NCBI RefSeq assembly: GCF_016724845.1
Contig: NZ_CP068082.1
Span: 1,116,001 to 1,180,000 of the forward strand
Length of the DNA: 64,000 bases
Origin: Sphingobacterium spiritivorum
Lineage (GTDB): Bacteria; Bacteroidota; Bacteroidia; Sphingobacteriales; Sphingobacteriaceae
Direction of reading: 5' to 3'
A program made the translations under genes and the position numbers. Shown one piece after another: positions 37,318 through 45,873 of this stretch. The notes below the pieces were generated by a model, which saw only the letters and a program-made list of their open reading frames with translations, was not told the origin of the DNA and did not search any database. The number at the start of each line of letters is the position of its first letter. Positions within the stretch are counted from its first letter, which is position 1.

Positions 37318-38643
37318 TTATGCTAATTTTTCAAATTTATCGTAATCGATTTTCTTTGATTTCAATTTTACAACTGTTTTCAGGTGATCGAATACCTTAA
37401 GAGCTTTAGCTTCTTCGAAAAGACGGTTAGCCTGCTCTCTGTCCTGCAACATCTGAATAGCATATTGTGACAATTGCTCGTCAGCAGGCTCTTCATTGAT
37501 GTTATACATTTTGATCTGAGCGTAGATACGTTCTTTTGCAAGATTAATCACCTCATCGTATTTTACTTCTAAGTTGTTAGCTGTAACAATACGGTTTTCA
37601 ATGATGGTCCATTTCAGGTTATTGATGAAATCAGCAAAGCCTTCTTCCAGCTCTTGTTCAGTGATATTCGGATTAGTTGCTTTCAACCATCTTTTCAGGA
37701 ATTCTTCAGGGAATTTCACGTCAACTTTCTCCATACCGAAAGTATAAAGATCATTACGCAATTTCTGAGCAGAATTTTGTTTGAACAAGTTCTCCACTTC
37801 TTCTGTTACTTTTTCTTTGAAAACTTCCTCTGTAGTTACTTCACCTGCAGGGAATAATTTATCAAAGAATTCCTGATTCAATTCAGATTCTTCAAGACGG
37901 TTGATATTTTTAACAGTCAATTCGAATTTTGCAGGAGCGATTGCTTCCGCTTCTTCTTCAGTGATACCCAGGATACGTGCAAGATCAGCTGCTTTGAATG
38001 CTTTTTTCACATCAATCTTTACCGAATCATCTTTTTTAAGACCTGACAAAGATTTTTTGATCTTAGCGTCTTCGATGATATCAGTGCGGACAGATGTTGT
38101 TTTTTCAATACCTTCTTCACCTTCTTGTTTCAACGTAGCGTACAATACATCTCCCTCTTCTGATACTTCAGGATTTGTCATTTTTCCGTAGCTGCGACGA
38201 AGATTTTTGATACGAGACTCTAATGTTTCCGTATCTGCTTTGATATCGTATTCAGTGAATTCAGTTTCTTTAGTGAAAGGAGTTTCAAATTCAGGTGCTA
38301 AACCAATTTCGTATGTGAAGTTGAATGAATCTTTGAAATCCCAGTTGTAGTTTACTTCTTCATCAACAGGAAGAGGTTGTCCCAATACTTCCAGTTTGTT
38401 TTCTGAAATATACTCTGCAATTTTATCATTCACTACCTTATTGACTTCGTCAAATAAGATTGATTTACCGTATGTTCTTCTGATGTGACCAGTAGGAACC
38501 ATTCCCGGACGGAAACCTGGTAATTTAGCTTTTTTAGCCTGATCTTTTATTGCCTTATCAACCTGTGGGTTGTAATCTTCTGGTGCTAAATCAACTGTGA
38601 TGTTAGCGTTGATGTCGTCAATCTTCTTGTGAGAAACTTTCAT
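37318..38643 (-). CDS. tig: Trigger factor
   Basis: Ribosome-bound chaperone meeting nascent chains at the exit tunnel. The N-terminal ribosome-binding domain contains KLPGFRPGMVPTGHIRRTYG (about residues 40-59), the family signature. The middle region where the FKBP-type peptidyl-prolyl isomerase normally sits (GDVLYATLKQEGEEGIEKTT onward, about 164-250) lacks the usual substrate-pocket aromatic pattern and looks degenerate. The C-terminal arm domain fills the rest. At 441 aa the length is normal. Followed by its own terminator; tRNA-Leu lies upstream with a separate terminator. Confidence 0.93.
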   Translation of the reverse strand: MKVSHKKIDDINANITVDLAPEDYNPQVDKAIKDQAKKAKLPGFRPGMVPTGHIRRTYGKSILFDEVNKVVNDKIAEYISENKLEVLGQPLPVDEEVNYNWDFKDSFNFTYEIGLAPEFETPFTKETEFTEYDIKADTETLESRIKNLRRSYGKMTNPEVSEEGDVLYATLKQEGEEGIEKTTSVRTDIIEDAKIKKSLSGLKKDDSVKIDVKKAFKAADLARILGITEEEAEAIAPAKFELTVKNINRLEESELNQEFFDKLFPAGEVTTEEVFKEKVTEEVENLFKQNSAQKLRNDLYTFGMEKVDVKFPEEFLKRWLKATNPNITEQELEEGFADFINNLKWTIIENRIVTANNLEVKYDEVINLAKERIYAQIKMYNINEEPADEQLSQYAIQMLQDREQANRLFEEAKALKVFDHLKTVVKLKSKKIDYDKFEKLA

Positions 38644-38677
38644 ACTTTATTCTAAGCGTTTAATCGCATTATTTTTT

Positions 38678-38716
38678 TAAAAAAAAATCCTCCCGATGTT
38701 TAATTTTCGGGAGGAC
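38678..38716 (-). terminator. Terminator after tRNA-Leu
   Basis: On the minus strand, TCCTCCCGA and TCGGGAGGA arms around a 10-nt loop are followed by eight or more T. It starts 7 bp past the tRNA 3' end. Confidence 0.85.
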
Positions 38717-38722
38717 ATCAAG

Positions 38723-38804
38723 TGCGGAAGAAGGGACTCGAACCCCCACGCCTTGCGGCGCCAGATCCTAAGTCTGGTGCGGCTACCAATTACGCCACTT
38801 CCGC
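38723..38804 (-). tRNA. tRNA-Leu (anticodon UAG)
   Basis: Read on the minus strand, the 82-nt gene starts GCGGAAGTGGCG and ends CTTCCGCA, giving a perfect 7-bp acceptor stem and A73, typical of tRNA-Leu. The anticodon arm is CCAGA-CTTAGGA-TCTGG with anticodon TAG. A short class II variable arm (CGCCGCAAGGCG region) and the T-arm GGGGGTTCGAGTCCC follow. CCA is not encoded. Confidence 0.96.
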
Positions 38805-38939
38805 GGTTAGGACTTTTATTGTGGCACAAAGATAGAAACCAAAACGATATCCTGCAAGTATTTTCCAACTATTTTTTGAATATTTTTTCAATCTAAAATA
38901 AAATCAAAAAACTTTTTTGCATAATTCATTATTATTCAT

Positions 38940-38960
38940 TTACTTTGAAAAACAAAGTAC
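38940..38960. promoter_or_regulatory. Palindromic operator/promoter of the creD-locus membrane gene
   Basis: TACTTTG and CAAAGTA arms with a 5-nt A-rich spacer, 5 bp before the ATG at 38965. Its left half overlaps a near-match to the -7 element. The same sequence, followed by ACTTTTA, recurs before creD at 39900-39916. Confidence 0.6.
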
Positions 38961-38964
38961 TTTT

Positions 38965-39582
38965 ATGAGGCAAGAAGATTTAATAAAAGATATAGCGCAA
39001 ATCCGCTCTTTGATGGAAAAATCCACCAAATTTATTTCCATTAGCGGCATTTCGAGCATCCTTATTGGTATATACGCACTTATCGGTGCCGCTTATGCTT
39101 ACTATGAAGTCTATGGCTTCGATAGTGTAATGGGCTACAGAGATCATTATGTCAATGAACCTTCTATTATAAGTAAGTTGTTAATTACTGCAGTACTCGT
39201 ATTGGCGGCTTCTATTACAACGGGTCTGGTAATGGCCAAACGGAAAGCGAAGATTCATCAGCAGTCTATCTGGAATCAGACAAGCAGATCACTATTGTTT
39301 GCTGTAGCTGTGCCACTGCTGACAGGAGGTATATTTGCATTGCTACTGATAGCTAGAGGAATGATGCTGGCCGTAGCTTCTACCCTGCTTATCTTTTATG
39401 GCCTGGCATTAGTGGCAGGAGGAAATTTCACTTTTAAAGAAATCAGGTGGCTGGGAATTTGCGAAATCGGATTAGGATTACTTGCTTTGCTGTTTCCCGG
39501 CTACGGAATTGTTTTTTGGGCTTTAGGATTCGGTGTGCTTCATATTATCTATGGAGTTATCGTCCATAAAAAATATGAATAG
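38965..39582 (+). CDS. Uncharacterised polytopic membrane protein of the creD locus
   Basis: A 205-aa protein starting at the ATG at 38965 (MRQEDLIKDIAQIRSLMEKS); the longer frame from 38917 adds 16 residues that fall across the operator and is rejected. A short amphipathic N-terminal region precedes about five to six hydrophobic helices (for example ISGISSILIGIYALIGAAYA and LLFAVAVPLLTGGIFALLLI). No catalytic motif is seen. Its stop codon overlaps the GTG start of the winged-helix regulator by 1 bp, and it shares a palindromic operator with creD, so it is probably part of an envelope-stress response. Function unknown. Confidence 0.75.
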   Translation: MRQEDLIKDIAQIRSLMEKSTKFISISGISSILIGIYALIGAAYAYYEVYGFDSVMGYRDHYVNEPSIISKLLITAVLVLAASITTGLVMAKRKAKIHQQSIWNQTSRSLLFAVAVPLLTGGIFALLLIARGMMLAVASTLLIFYGLALVAGGNFTFKEIRWLGICEIGLGLLALLFPGYGIVFWALGFGVLHIIYGVIVHKKYE

Positions 39583-39884
39583 TGAACATCAACTTAGATT
39601 TATACGATAAAACATTAGAGAATAAAGTCCGCTTACAGATTATGAGTGTGCTGGTTGCAAATCTCGAGTATGACTTCAGCTCGCTGAAAATGTTACTGGA
39701 TGTCACAGACGGCAATTTGGCTTCCAACCTCAAAACGCTTGAAAAAGAAGGATATATAGAGGTGTTCAAGACATTTATCGATCGTAAGCCTAATACTCGT
39801 TACAGAAAGACGACTAAAGGACAAGCAGCATTTGAGAATCACCTCACAGCGCTTGAAAATTTAATAAAACAACAGTACAAATAA
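39582..39884 (+). CDS. Winged-helix transcriptional regulator (HTH_34-like)
   Basis: A 100-aa single-domain DNA-binding protein. LENKVRLQIMSVLVANLEYDF is given by limits (about residues 12-32). The recognition helix region is LLDVTDGNLASNLKTLEKEG (about 38-57), and the wing includes FIDRKPNTRYRKTTKGQAAF. It starts with GTG overlapping the preceding stop (TAGTG), so translation is coupled. The gene lies between two promoters carrying the same palindrome, and a homodimeric regulator of this type is the natural ligand. Repression of the locus is inferred from operator overlap with the -7 element. Confidence 0.85.
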   Translation: MNINLDLYDKTLENKVRLQIMSVLVANLEYDFSSLKMLLDVTDGNLASNLKTLEKEGYIEVFKTFIDRKPNTRYRKTTKGQAAFENHLTALENLIKQQYK

Positions 39885-39897
39885 TTTTTTTACCCAT

Positions 39898-39918
39898 TAA
39901 CTTTGAATTTCAAAGTAC
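39898..39918 (+). promoter_or_regulatory. creD promoter with palindromic operator
   Basis: ACTTTGAA and TTCAAAGT arms around one central T form a perfect 17-bp palindrome (39900-39916). TAACTTTG at 39898-39905, an exact TAnnTTTG match, overlaps the left arm. It is 42 bp before the creD ATG. No good -33 element is visible, which fits a regulated promoter. Confidence 0.65.
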
Positions 39919-39957
39919 TTTTAATAAAATTTATTCACCCTTATCACACACAAAATC

Positions 39958-41409
39958 ATGGAAACTAAAGAAGTCTCATTTTTAGAAAAGATCATGCAAT
40001 CGGTCGCTGTAAAACTGATCATGATATTGGTACTTACACTGATTATGCTTATTCCTATGCATTGGATCAGCGAACTTATTGATGAAAGAAAGTACCGCGA
40101 ACAGGAAGTCAATTCGGAAATCGCACTTAAATGGGGAAAGCAACAGGTCATAGGTACACCTGTACTGGCTATCCCGTACACAAAGATTGCTGATCAGATT
40201 TCAGAGAAAAAAGTACAGAATACAGAAGTAAAGGTCATCGAAAAGGTAAAGGTGACAGAATGGATCTTCTTACTACCCAACCATGTCAAGATAGACAGCA
40301 AGGTCAGTCCAGAACCACTCAAACGAGGTATCTATAAGGTAGTAGTGTACAACACAAAACTTAACATCACCGGAGACTTTGACTCGCTGAACCTTTCAAA
40401 ATTAAAGATCGATCCGGCAGATGTCAATTGGGATCAGGCTCGTGTAGTATTCGGGGTAGAGGATTTCAAAGGTCTGAAGGCTACACCTCAGTTTAGCTGG
40501 AAAGATCAGAAATTAGAACTGGAACCGGACTTTAACAACCTGACACTTTTCAGCCAGAGTCTGACGGCTCCTGTTTCCATCGCTAACGAAAAGGATAGCA
40601 AACAGAATTTCAATATTTCCTTTGATTTGAAAGGATCTAAGTCCCTTAACTTTCTTCCGTTGGCAGCACAGACTGACATCTCTATTACAGGAAACTGGTC
40701 TAATCCTAGTTTCAACGGAGCATTTCTTCCGGAAGACAGACAAGTCGGAACGAATAATTTTTCCGCAAAATGGAGTATCCCAAGCTTTAGCCGCAAACTG
40801 CCCCAATCATGGACGGGTACTGCAGAAACATTATACAAATTTTACAGTGATGTAGAGGAAACCCAGTACGCCGCTACGACTATGCCTGAACCGGCTTCTG
40901 CTACGACCTATACACAACAGACGCTGACCAATGACGACATGGTATCTGTTAATTTCTTACCGGAAGTAAATCAATACCAGAAAACAACACGGGTAGCCAA
41001 ATATGGTATACTGGTCATTCTGCTGACATTTACGGCCTTGTTATTTACGGAGATTGTAAAAAAACAACGCATACATATTATCCAGTATATTCTTATCGGA
41101 GCTGCTATGGCTCTCTTTTACTCGCTGTTACTCGCACTTAGTGAGCAGATGGGCTTTAATATTGCTTATGTACTTGCAGCGCTTGCCACTGTTGGATTGA
41201 TTGCTGCATTTATAAAGGGTGTCACAAAAGACAACAAGACAGCTGCCATCTTTGCAGGTATACTCAGTACGTTCTACATTTTTATATTCGTCCTGATGCA
41301 ATTACGAGACCTTTCTCTTATTGTCGGCACCATAGGTATGTTTGTTATACTGGCTGTACTGATGCGCTTGTCCACAAAGATCAATTGGTATCAGTTTGAT
41401 AATAAATAA
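39958..41409 (+). CDS. creD: Cell envelope integrity inner membrane protein CreD
   Basis: A 483-aa inner-membrane protein of the CreD family. An N-terminal transmembrane helix (about residues 17-36) and IPMHWISELIDERKYREQEV, a CreD hallmark, precede a large periplasmic domain (about 40-340). Five hydrophobic helices form the C-terminus. In enterobacteria and aeromonads CreD is induced by the CreBC system and linked to envelope integrity and beta-lactam response; here no two-component pair is adjacent and a small winged-helix regulator replaces it. A hairpin at 41444-41472 follows. Confidence 0.93.
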   Translation: METKEVSFLEKIMQSVAVKLIMILVLTLIMLIPMHWISELIDERKYREQEVNSEIALKWGKQQVIGTPVLAIPYTKIADQISEKKVQNTEVKVIEKVKVTEWIFLLPNHVKIDSKVSPEPLKRGIYKVVVYNTKLNITGDFDSLNLSKLKIDPADVNWDQARVVFGVEDFKGLKATPQFSWKDQKLELEPDFNNLTLFSQSLTAPVSIANEKDSKQNFNISFDLKGSKSLNFLPLAAQTDISITGNWSNPSFNGAFLPEDRQVGTNNFSAKWSIPSFSRKLPQSWTGTAETLYKFYSDVEETQYAATTMPEPASATTYTQQTLTNDDMVSVNFLPEVNQYQKTTRVAKYGILVILLTFTALLFTEIVKKQRIHIIQYILIGAAMALFYSLLLALSEQMGFNIAYVLAALATVGLIAAFIKGVTKDNKTAAIFAGILSTFYIFIFVLMQLRDLSLIVGTIGMFVILAVLMRLSTKINWYQFDNK

Positions 41410-41443
41410 AATTGGGGTGTTTAATTTAATAGTGATGTGATTT

Positions 41444-41472
41444 TAGCCATTCCCTGTCAGAGGGAGTGGCTA
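41444..41472 (+). terminator. Probable creD terminator
   Basis: TAGCCATTCCCT and AGGGAGTGGCTA arms (one T-G wobble) with a 5-nt loop, 34 bp after creD. The downstream T-tract is weak, so termination strength is uncertain. Confidence 0.5.
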
Positions 41473-41610
41473 TTACACCTTTTAGGATTACAATGATTTT
41501 TTTCAAGATATATCTCACGGCTATTCATATACTGTTTACGCATAAATGAGCCGTTTTATTTAAGTTATTAAAGCCTTTTAGTAACTTGCGGTTCATTTAT
41601 TCTAGTATTT

Positions 41611-43710
41611 ATGAAGAAACATATATTAGCTGTAGCTATGGTTTCGGTTTCGGGTCTTACGTTCGCTCAGTCAGAGCCGGAGTTAAAAACGGACAAATCT
41701 TTAATCGATCAACGCATGGCACATCAATCCAACACAACAGCACTTACTCCGGAAGTTTTATGGAAGTTAGGACGTGTATCCGCAGAAGGACTGACAGCAG
41801 ATGGTAAAACACTTATTTATGCTGTATCTCAGTACGACTTTGAGCAGAACAGTTCGGAGAGAAATCTTTTTTCTGTAGCCGTAACCGGAGGAAAAGCAAT
41901 TCCATTTTCTCAGGAAAAAGGAGGCGAATCGGTGGTGCATATTGCAGAAAACGGAGATGTAATCTATCTTTTAAAGGGTCAGCTCTGGAAAAAAAATATC
42001 AGCGGAGGTGCGGCAACGCAGCTTACTAAGGGTGAACTCGAACTGGAGAATGTTAAATTTTCACCGGACGGCAAATATATTTTATTCAGCCAGGCGGTAT
42101 TAATTAAAAAATACCACAGTCCTGACCGTTATCCTGATCTTCCTAAGTCAGATGCCTACGTATTTGACAATCTGGATTACCGTCATTGGGATACTTTCAA
42201 TAATGGAAAATTCAACCATCCCTTTGTAGCGACATATGATAATGGAGTAATCGGAGAACCTGTAGATCTTTTACAGGACGAACCATATTACAGCCCTCAG
42301 ATGCCTTTTGGCGGAGCGGAAGATTTCGCATGGTCTCCGGATAGTAAGGCAGTACTCTACGTCTCAAAGAAAAAATTCGGAACAGACTATGCTGTCAGCA
42401 CCAATACAGATATCTATCGCTATGACCTGTCCGGCAAACAGACGACTAATCTGACAGCCGGTATGAACGGTTATGATACAAACCCAATCTACAGCCCAAA
42501 CGGACAAATGCTAACCTGGTTAAGCATGAAGACAGAAGGCTATGAAGCAGATAAAAATGATATTGTGTTATTTGACAAATCCAGTTCACAGCGGCTTAAT
42601 CTTACCGCACACTGGGACGGGACAGTCAATTCATTTATATGGAGTAAGGATAACCGCAAAATTTATTTTACGGCTCCTGTCAAAGGAACTGTACAGTTAT
42701 TTGAACTTACAGTCCCTGCAAATTTAAAGACGAAAGCATTTCCTCAGATCCAACAGATCAGCTCAGGAGAGTTTGATATAACAGGCATAGTCGGACAGAG
42801 CGATAATGCCCTGATCGTAACGTCTACCAAACTCACACATGCCCCGGAAGTGTACCGTTATGATCTTAGTAAAAAAGAACTGAAGCCTGTCACAACTGTA
42901 AATGATGAGTTATATGCCGGTATCTATACCAATAAGGTGGCTTCCCGTGTGACCAGGACCTCAGATGGTAAAGATTTATTTTCGTGGGTAGTCTATCCTC
43001 CGGATTTTGATCCTGCAAAAAAATATCCGACTATTCTGTATTGTGAAGGAGGCCCTCAATCCGCACTGACTCAATTTTACTCTTTCCGCTGGAACTTACA
43101 ACTGATCGCCTCTCAGGGATATATCGTGATTGCTCCAAACCGCCGCGGTATGCCGGGCTGGGGTGAAAAATGGAATGCCGATATTTCCAAAGACTGGGGA
43201 GGCCAGCCTATACGGGATTACCTTGCAGCTATAGATGATATTTCGAAAGAACAATATGTAGACACTGCACGTCGCGGAGCTATCGGCGCCAGCTATGGCG
43301 GATATTCGGTGTATATGCTGGCAGGGGTACACCAAAACCGTTTCAAATCATTTATTGCGCACAACGGCCTGTTCGATATGCGGAGCTGGTATGGTACTAC
43401 CGAAGAATTATTTTTTGCCAATCACGATCTGGGTGGTCCGTACTGGGATAAGGCAAATGATAAGACCTATCATCAGTTCAATCCTATTGAATATGCCAAC
43501 AACTGGAATACGCCAATCCTGATTTTTCAGGGAGGAAAAGACTACCGTGTACCTGTCGGACAGGGCTTAGCTGCGTTTCAACTGGCACAATTGAAGAAAA
43601 TAAAAAGCCGTCTGGTCTATCTTCCGGACGAAAATCACTGGGTGCTCTCCGGACATAATGCTCAGGTATGGCAACGTGAGTTTTTTGGCTGGCTCAAAGA
43701 AACCTTGTAA
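41611..43710 (+). CDS. Secreted S9-family peptidase (dipeptidyl-peptidase/acylaminoacyl-peptidase type)
   Basis: A 699-aa serine peptidase with signal peptide (cleavage near LTFAQ, about residue 20). The N-terminal half has WD40-like propeller blades (FSPDGKYILFS, FAWSPDSKAVLYVSKK). The C-terminal alpha/beta-hydrolase domain carries the nucleophile GASYGGYS (Ser at about 561), Asp in FQGGKDYRVP (about 645) and His in DENHWVLSG (about 676). It probably trims peptides in the periplasm. Single gene, followed by a strong terminator. Exact specificity (DPP4, DPP5 or acylpeptide hydrolase) cannot be read from the sequence. Confidence 0.9.
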   Translation: MKKHILAVAMVSVSGLTFAQSEPELKTDKSLIDQRMAHQSNTTALTPEVLWKLGRVSAEGLTADGKTLIYAVSQYDFEQNSSERNLFSVAVTGGKAIPFSQEKGGESVVHIAENGDVIYLLKGQLWKKNISGGAATQLTKGELELENVKFSPDGKYILFSQAVLIKKYHSPDRYPDLPKSDAYVFDNLDYRHWDTFNNGKFNHPFVATYDNGVIGEPVDLLQDEPYYSPQMPFGGAEDFAWSPDSKAVLYVSKKKFGTDYAVSTNTDIYRYDLSGKQTTNLTAGMNGYDTNPIYSPNGQMLTWLSMKTEGYEADKNDIVLFDKSSSQRLNLTAHWDGTVNSFIWSKDNRKIYFTAPVKGTVQLFELTVPANLKTKAFPQIQQISSGEFDITGIVGQSDNALIVTSTKLTHAPEVYRYDLSKKELKPVTTVNDELYAGIYTNKVASRVTRTSDGKDLFSWVVYPPDFDPAKKYPTILYCEGGPQSALTQFYSFRWNLQLIASQGYIVIAPNRRGMPGWGEKWNADISKDWGGQPIRDYLAAIDDISKEQYVDTARRGAIGASYGGYSVYMLAGVHQNRFKSFIAHNGLFDMRSWYGTTEELFFANHDLGGPYWDKANDKTYHQFNPIEYANNWNTPILIFQGGKDYRVPVGQGLAAFQLAQLKKIKSRLVYLPDENHWVLSGHNAQVWQREFFGWLKETL

Positions 43711-43715
43711 AACAC

Positions 43716-43750
43716 AAAAAAGGTCCCGAAAAAATTTCGGGACCTTTTGT
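43716..43750. terminator. Bidirectional terminator between the S9 peptidase and MlaD genes
   Basis: AAAAGGTCCCGAAA and TTTCGGGACCTTTT form a 14-bp stem with a 3-nt loop, flanked by A-tract and T-tract. It lies between a plus-strand and a minus-strand gene end. Confidence 0.88.
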
Positions 43751-43830
43751 TTATATCATCTGTAAGGAATCATATCCAAAACACAACGCTATAAGAAAAG
43801 GCATGATTGCCGAACAGTTCTGTCAAAAGA

Positions 43831-44778
43831 TTATTTGGTATCCTTCTTTCCGAAAATGGAAAGTCTTATATATTTTCCGGGATGATTCTTCACATCTTTG
43901 ATCAGATTATCCAATTCCTCAGAAGCACTGTTGAGATTATTATATAACTTATCATCATTAAGCAACAGACTGATAGAACCATCACCGTTATTGATCTTAT
44001 TCGTTATATCCTGAACATCCTGCATAGCCTGGTTAGCTTTGTCTACTGTAGATTTGATTTCGATCTTAGCCATCTGATCAGACACATTATCCAGATTGTT
44101 CATGATATGATCCAGTTTCTTACCGTTATTCTTGAAATTAACCGTGATCGATTCCAGATTAGCCATGATTCTTCCCAAACGCGCCTTTTCAGTTCCCAGC
44201 AATCCATTGACCTCTCCGGTAATACCTTCAATATTTTTCATGGTAACAGAGATGCTGTGTACACTTCTCTTCACGTCTTTTTGAAAGTCTTTATCCAGAA
44301 TGGCATTTACTGCTACCAGTACAGAGTCCATGCGGGCTGCGATATTTTCAACTTTCTTCTGTAAAGGCTCTACCTTTTCCATCAGATTCTGCTGCACATC
44401 AGATGTCAGCGGATCACCGTCATTAGCCAGTGTGGTACTATTTCCCAGATTAAAAACGATAATCTTACTTCCCAGCAGGTCTGCACTCATGATACGGGCA
44501 ACAGTATTGGAAGGGATTTCATATTCTTTCTTAATCTTAAATTCTGTTCTGATCTGTCCATCCGGCATTAGTGTCATTTTTGACACCCGCCCTATCTGAT
44601 AACCATTGACCATTACAGGTTTTGATACAGCCAGACCATCCACATTTCCATATACCGTGTAAAATGTATTTTCACTACTGAAAACATCATTTCCTTTCAA
44701 AAAACTATATCCTATAAACAGTAAGGCAATGGCAACAATTGTCAATGCCCCTACTTTGGTCTCATTTGCTATTTTCAA
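43831..44778 (-). CDS. MlaD/MCE-domain lipid-transport protein
   Basis: A 315-aa protein anchored by one N-terminal transmembrane helix (about residues 10-28) with a single periplasmic MCE domain (about 35-115: YTVYGNVDGLAVSKPVMVNG, and SADLLGSKIIVFNLG). A long helical C-terminal region with MCE-type coiled-coil character follows. MCE proteins form hexameric rings moving phospholipids between the membranes, usually with an MlaEF-type ABC transporter; none is in the window, though it may be elsewhere. It is 69 bp downstream of the amidase gene on the same strand and likely co-transcribed with it. Confidence 0.9.
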   Translation of the reverse strand: MKIANETKVGALTIVAIALLFIGYSFLKGNDVFSSENTFYTVYGNVDGLAVSKPVMVNGYQIGRVSKMTLMPDGQIRTEFKIKKEYEIPSNTVARIMSADLLGSKIIVFNLGNSTTLANDGDPLTSDVQQNLMEKVEPLQKKVENIAARMDSVLVAVNAILDKDFQKDVKRSVHSISVTMKNIEGITGEVNGLLGTEKARLGRIMANLESITVNFKNNGKKLDHIMNNLDNVSDQMAKIEIKSTVDKANQAMQDVQDITNKINNGDGSISLLLNDDKLYNNLNSASEELDNLIKDVKNHPGKYIRLSIFGKKDTK

Positions 44779-44847
44779 AATCGTACTATATTACAAACTA
44801 AAAAGAAATTAAAACTATCTCTTACAACAGTCGAAGATACTAATTGT

Positions 44848-45702
44848 TTAGCGTTCCACACTTCTTTTATAGGTTTTAATTGCATTCAACAGGTTATTAA
44901 TAATCTCATTCTGACCTGAATCTGACATCATAAACTGTTCTTCATCCGGATTACTGATAAATCCGATCTCCGTCAATACAGCCGGCATACCTGCTCTGGC
45001 CAGTACCGCAAGACTCTTTTCCCAAACACCACGATTCGTACGTCCAGATTTGACATATTCATTTTGCATGTAAGAGGCAAGCTTAATACTTTGATCCCGG
45101 AATTGGTTTTTCATTAACGAGAAGACAATATAACTTTCGGGATCCTTCGGATCAAAACCCTGGTAGTTGTCTTTGTAATTGGACTCCAGCAACAGCGAGG
45201 CGTTCTCACGAAGAGCAGCATCCTGTTCGCCTAATCTTCCGTAACCTGACACCAGCGTTTCTGTTCCCTTAGCCGAGGAATTAGTTACAGATGAAGTAAC
45301 GCGCTTACCTTTGCGGTTGCGGGTCGTCACTCTGCTTATACCGCCGGAGTTGCAATGGATAGAAATAAAAAGATCCGCATGATTATCATTCGCATAATAA
45401 ATACGCTTATAAAGTTCGACAAATTCATCTGTCTTACGTGTATATAATACTTTGACTCCCGGCAACTCGGACTCAATCAGTTTTCCCAATTTCAGTGCAA
45501 CTTGCAAGGCAATATGTTTTTCCAAAGTCTCCCGGCCCCTCGCTCCTGAATCATGCCCCCCATGTCCGGCATCAATGACAATAGTCTTTATTTTGTATGG
45601 AGATTTACTTTGAGATTTATTGGTGGATGGCAGAATAAGAAATATAACAAGTAGTGATAGTGCGATTAATTTTGTTCTCCCAAAAATCTTTTTTATGTCC
45701 AT
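44848..45702 (-). CDS. N-acetylmuramoyl-L-alanine amidase (AmiC-type, amidase_3)
   Basis: A 284-aa zinc amidase cleaving the MurNAc-L-Ala bond in peptidoglycan. An N-terminal signal or anchor (about residues 10-25) precedes the amidase_3 domain. Zinc and catalytic residues are visible: IDAGHGGHDSGARG (His), ETLEKHIALQVAL (Glu), FISIHCNSGG (His) and VLTEIGFISNPDEE (catalytic Glu). A basic insertion (RVTTRNRKGKRVTSSV, about 131-146) may be the regulatory helix region. Followed by mlaD-like and divergent from lptD-like. Confidence 0.92.
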   Translation of the reverse strand: MDIKKIFGRTKLIALSLLVIFLILPSTNKSQSKSPYKIKTIVIDAGHGGHDSGARGRETLEKHIALQVALKLGKLIESELPGVKVLYTRKTDEFVELYKRIYYANDNHADLFISIHCNSGGISRVTTRNRKGKRVTSSVTNSSAKGTETLVSGYGRLGEQDAALRENASLLLESNYKDNYQGFDPKDPESYIVFSLMKNQFRDQSIKLASYMQNEYVKSGRTNRGVWEKSLAVLARAGMPAVLTEIGFISNPDEEQFMMSDSGQNEIINNLLNAIKTYKRSVER

Positions 45703-45794
45703 GTGGTATCCTCTTTATTTAACTTAAATTTGACTAGCTATTTGTGATTAAACACAAATTTAACTCATTTAGCATTATTTAACATTAAAACCCC

Positions 45795-45826
45795 TGTTTT
45801 TTCTACATCTTTTTTGACTAATTTTG
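45795..45826 (+). promoter_or_regulatory. Promoter candidate of the lptD-like gene
   Basis: TAATTTTG (45819-45826) matches TAnnTTTG exactly; a weaker TGTTTT upstream (45795-45800) is 18 bp away. It is 48 bp before the TTG start. Confidence 0.4.
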
Positions 45827-45873
45827 TCGCCAAGAGTTTATCTTTATCACAAAAATAATATTCATTATCCACT

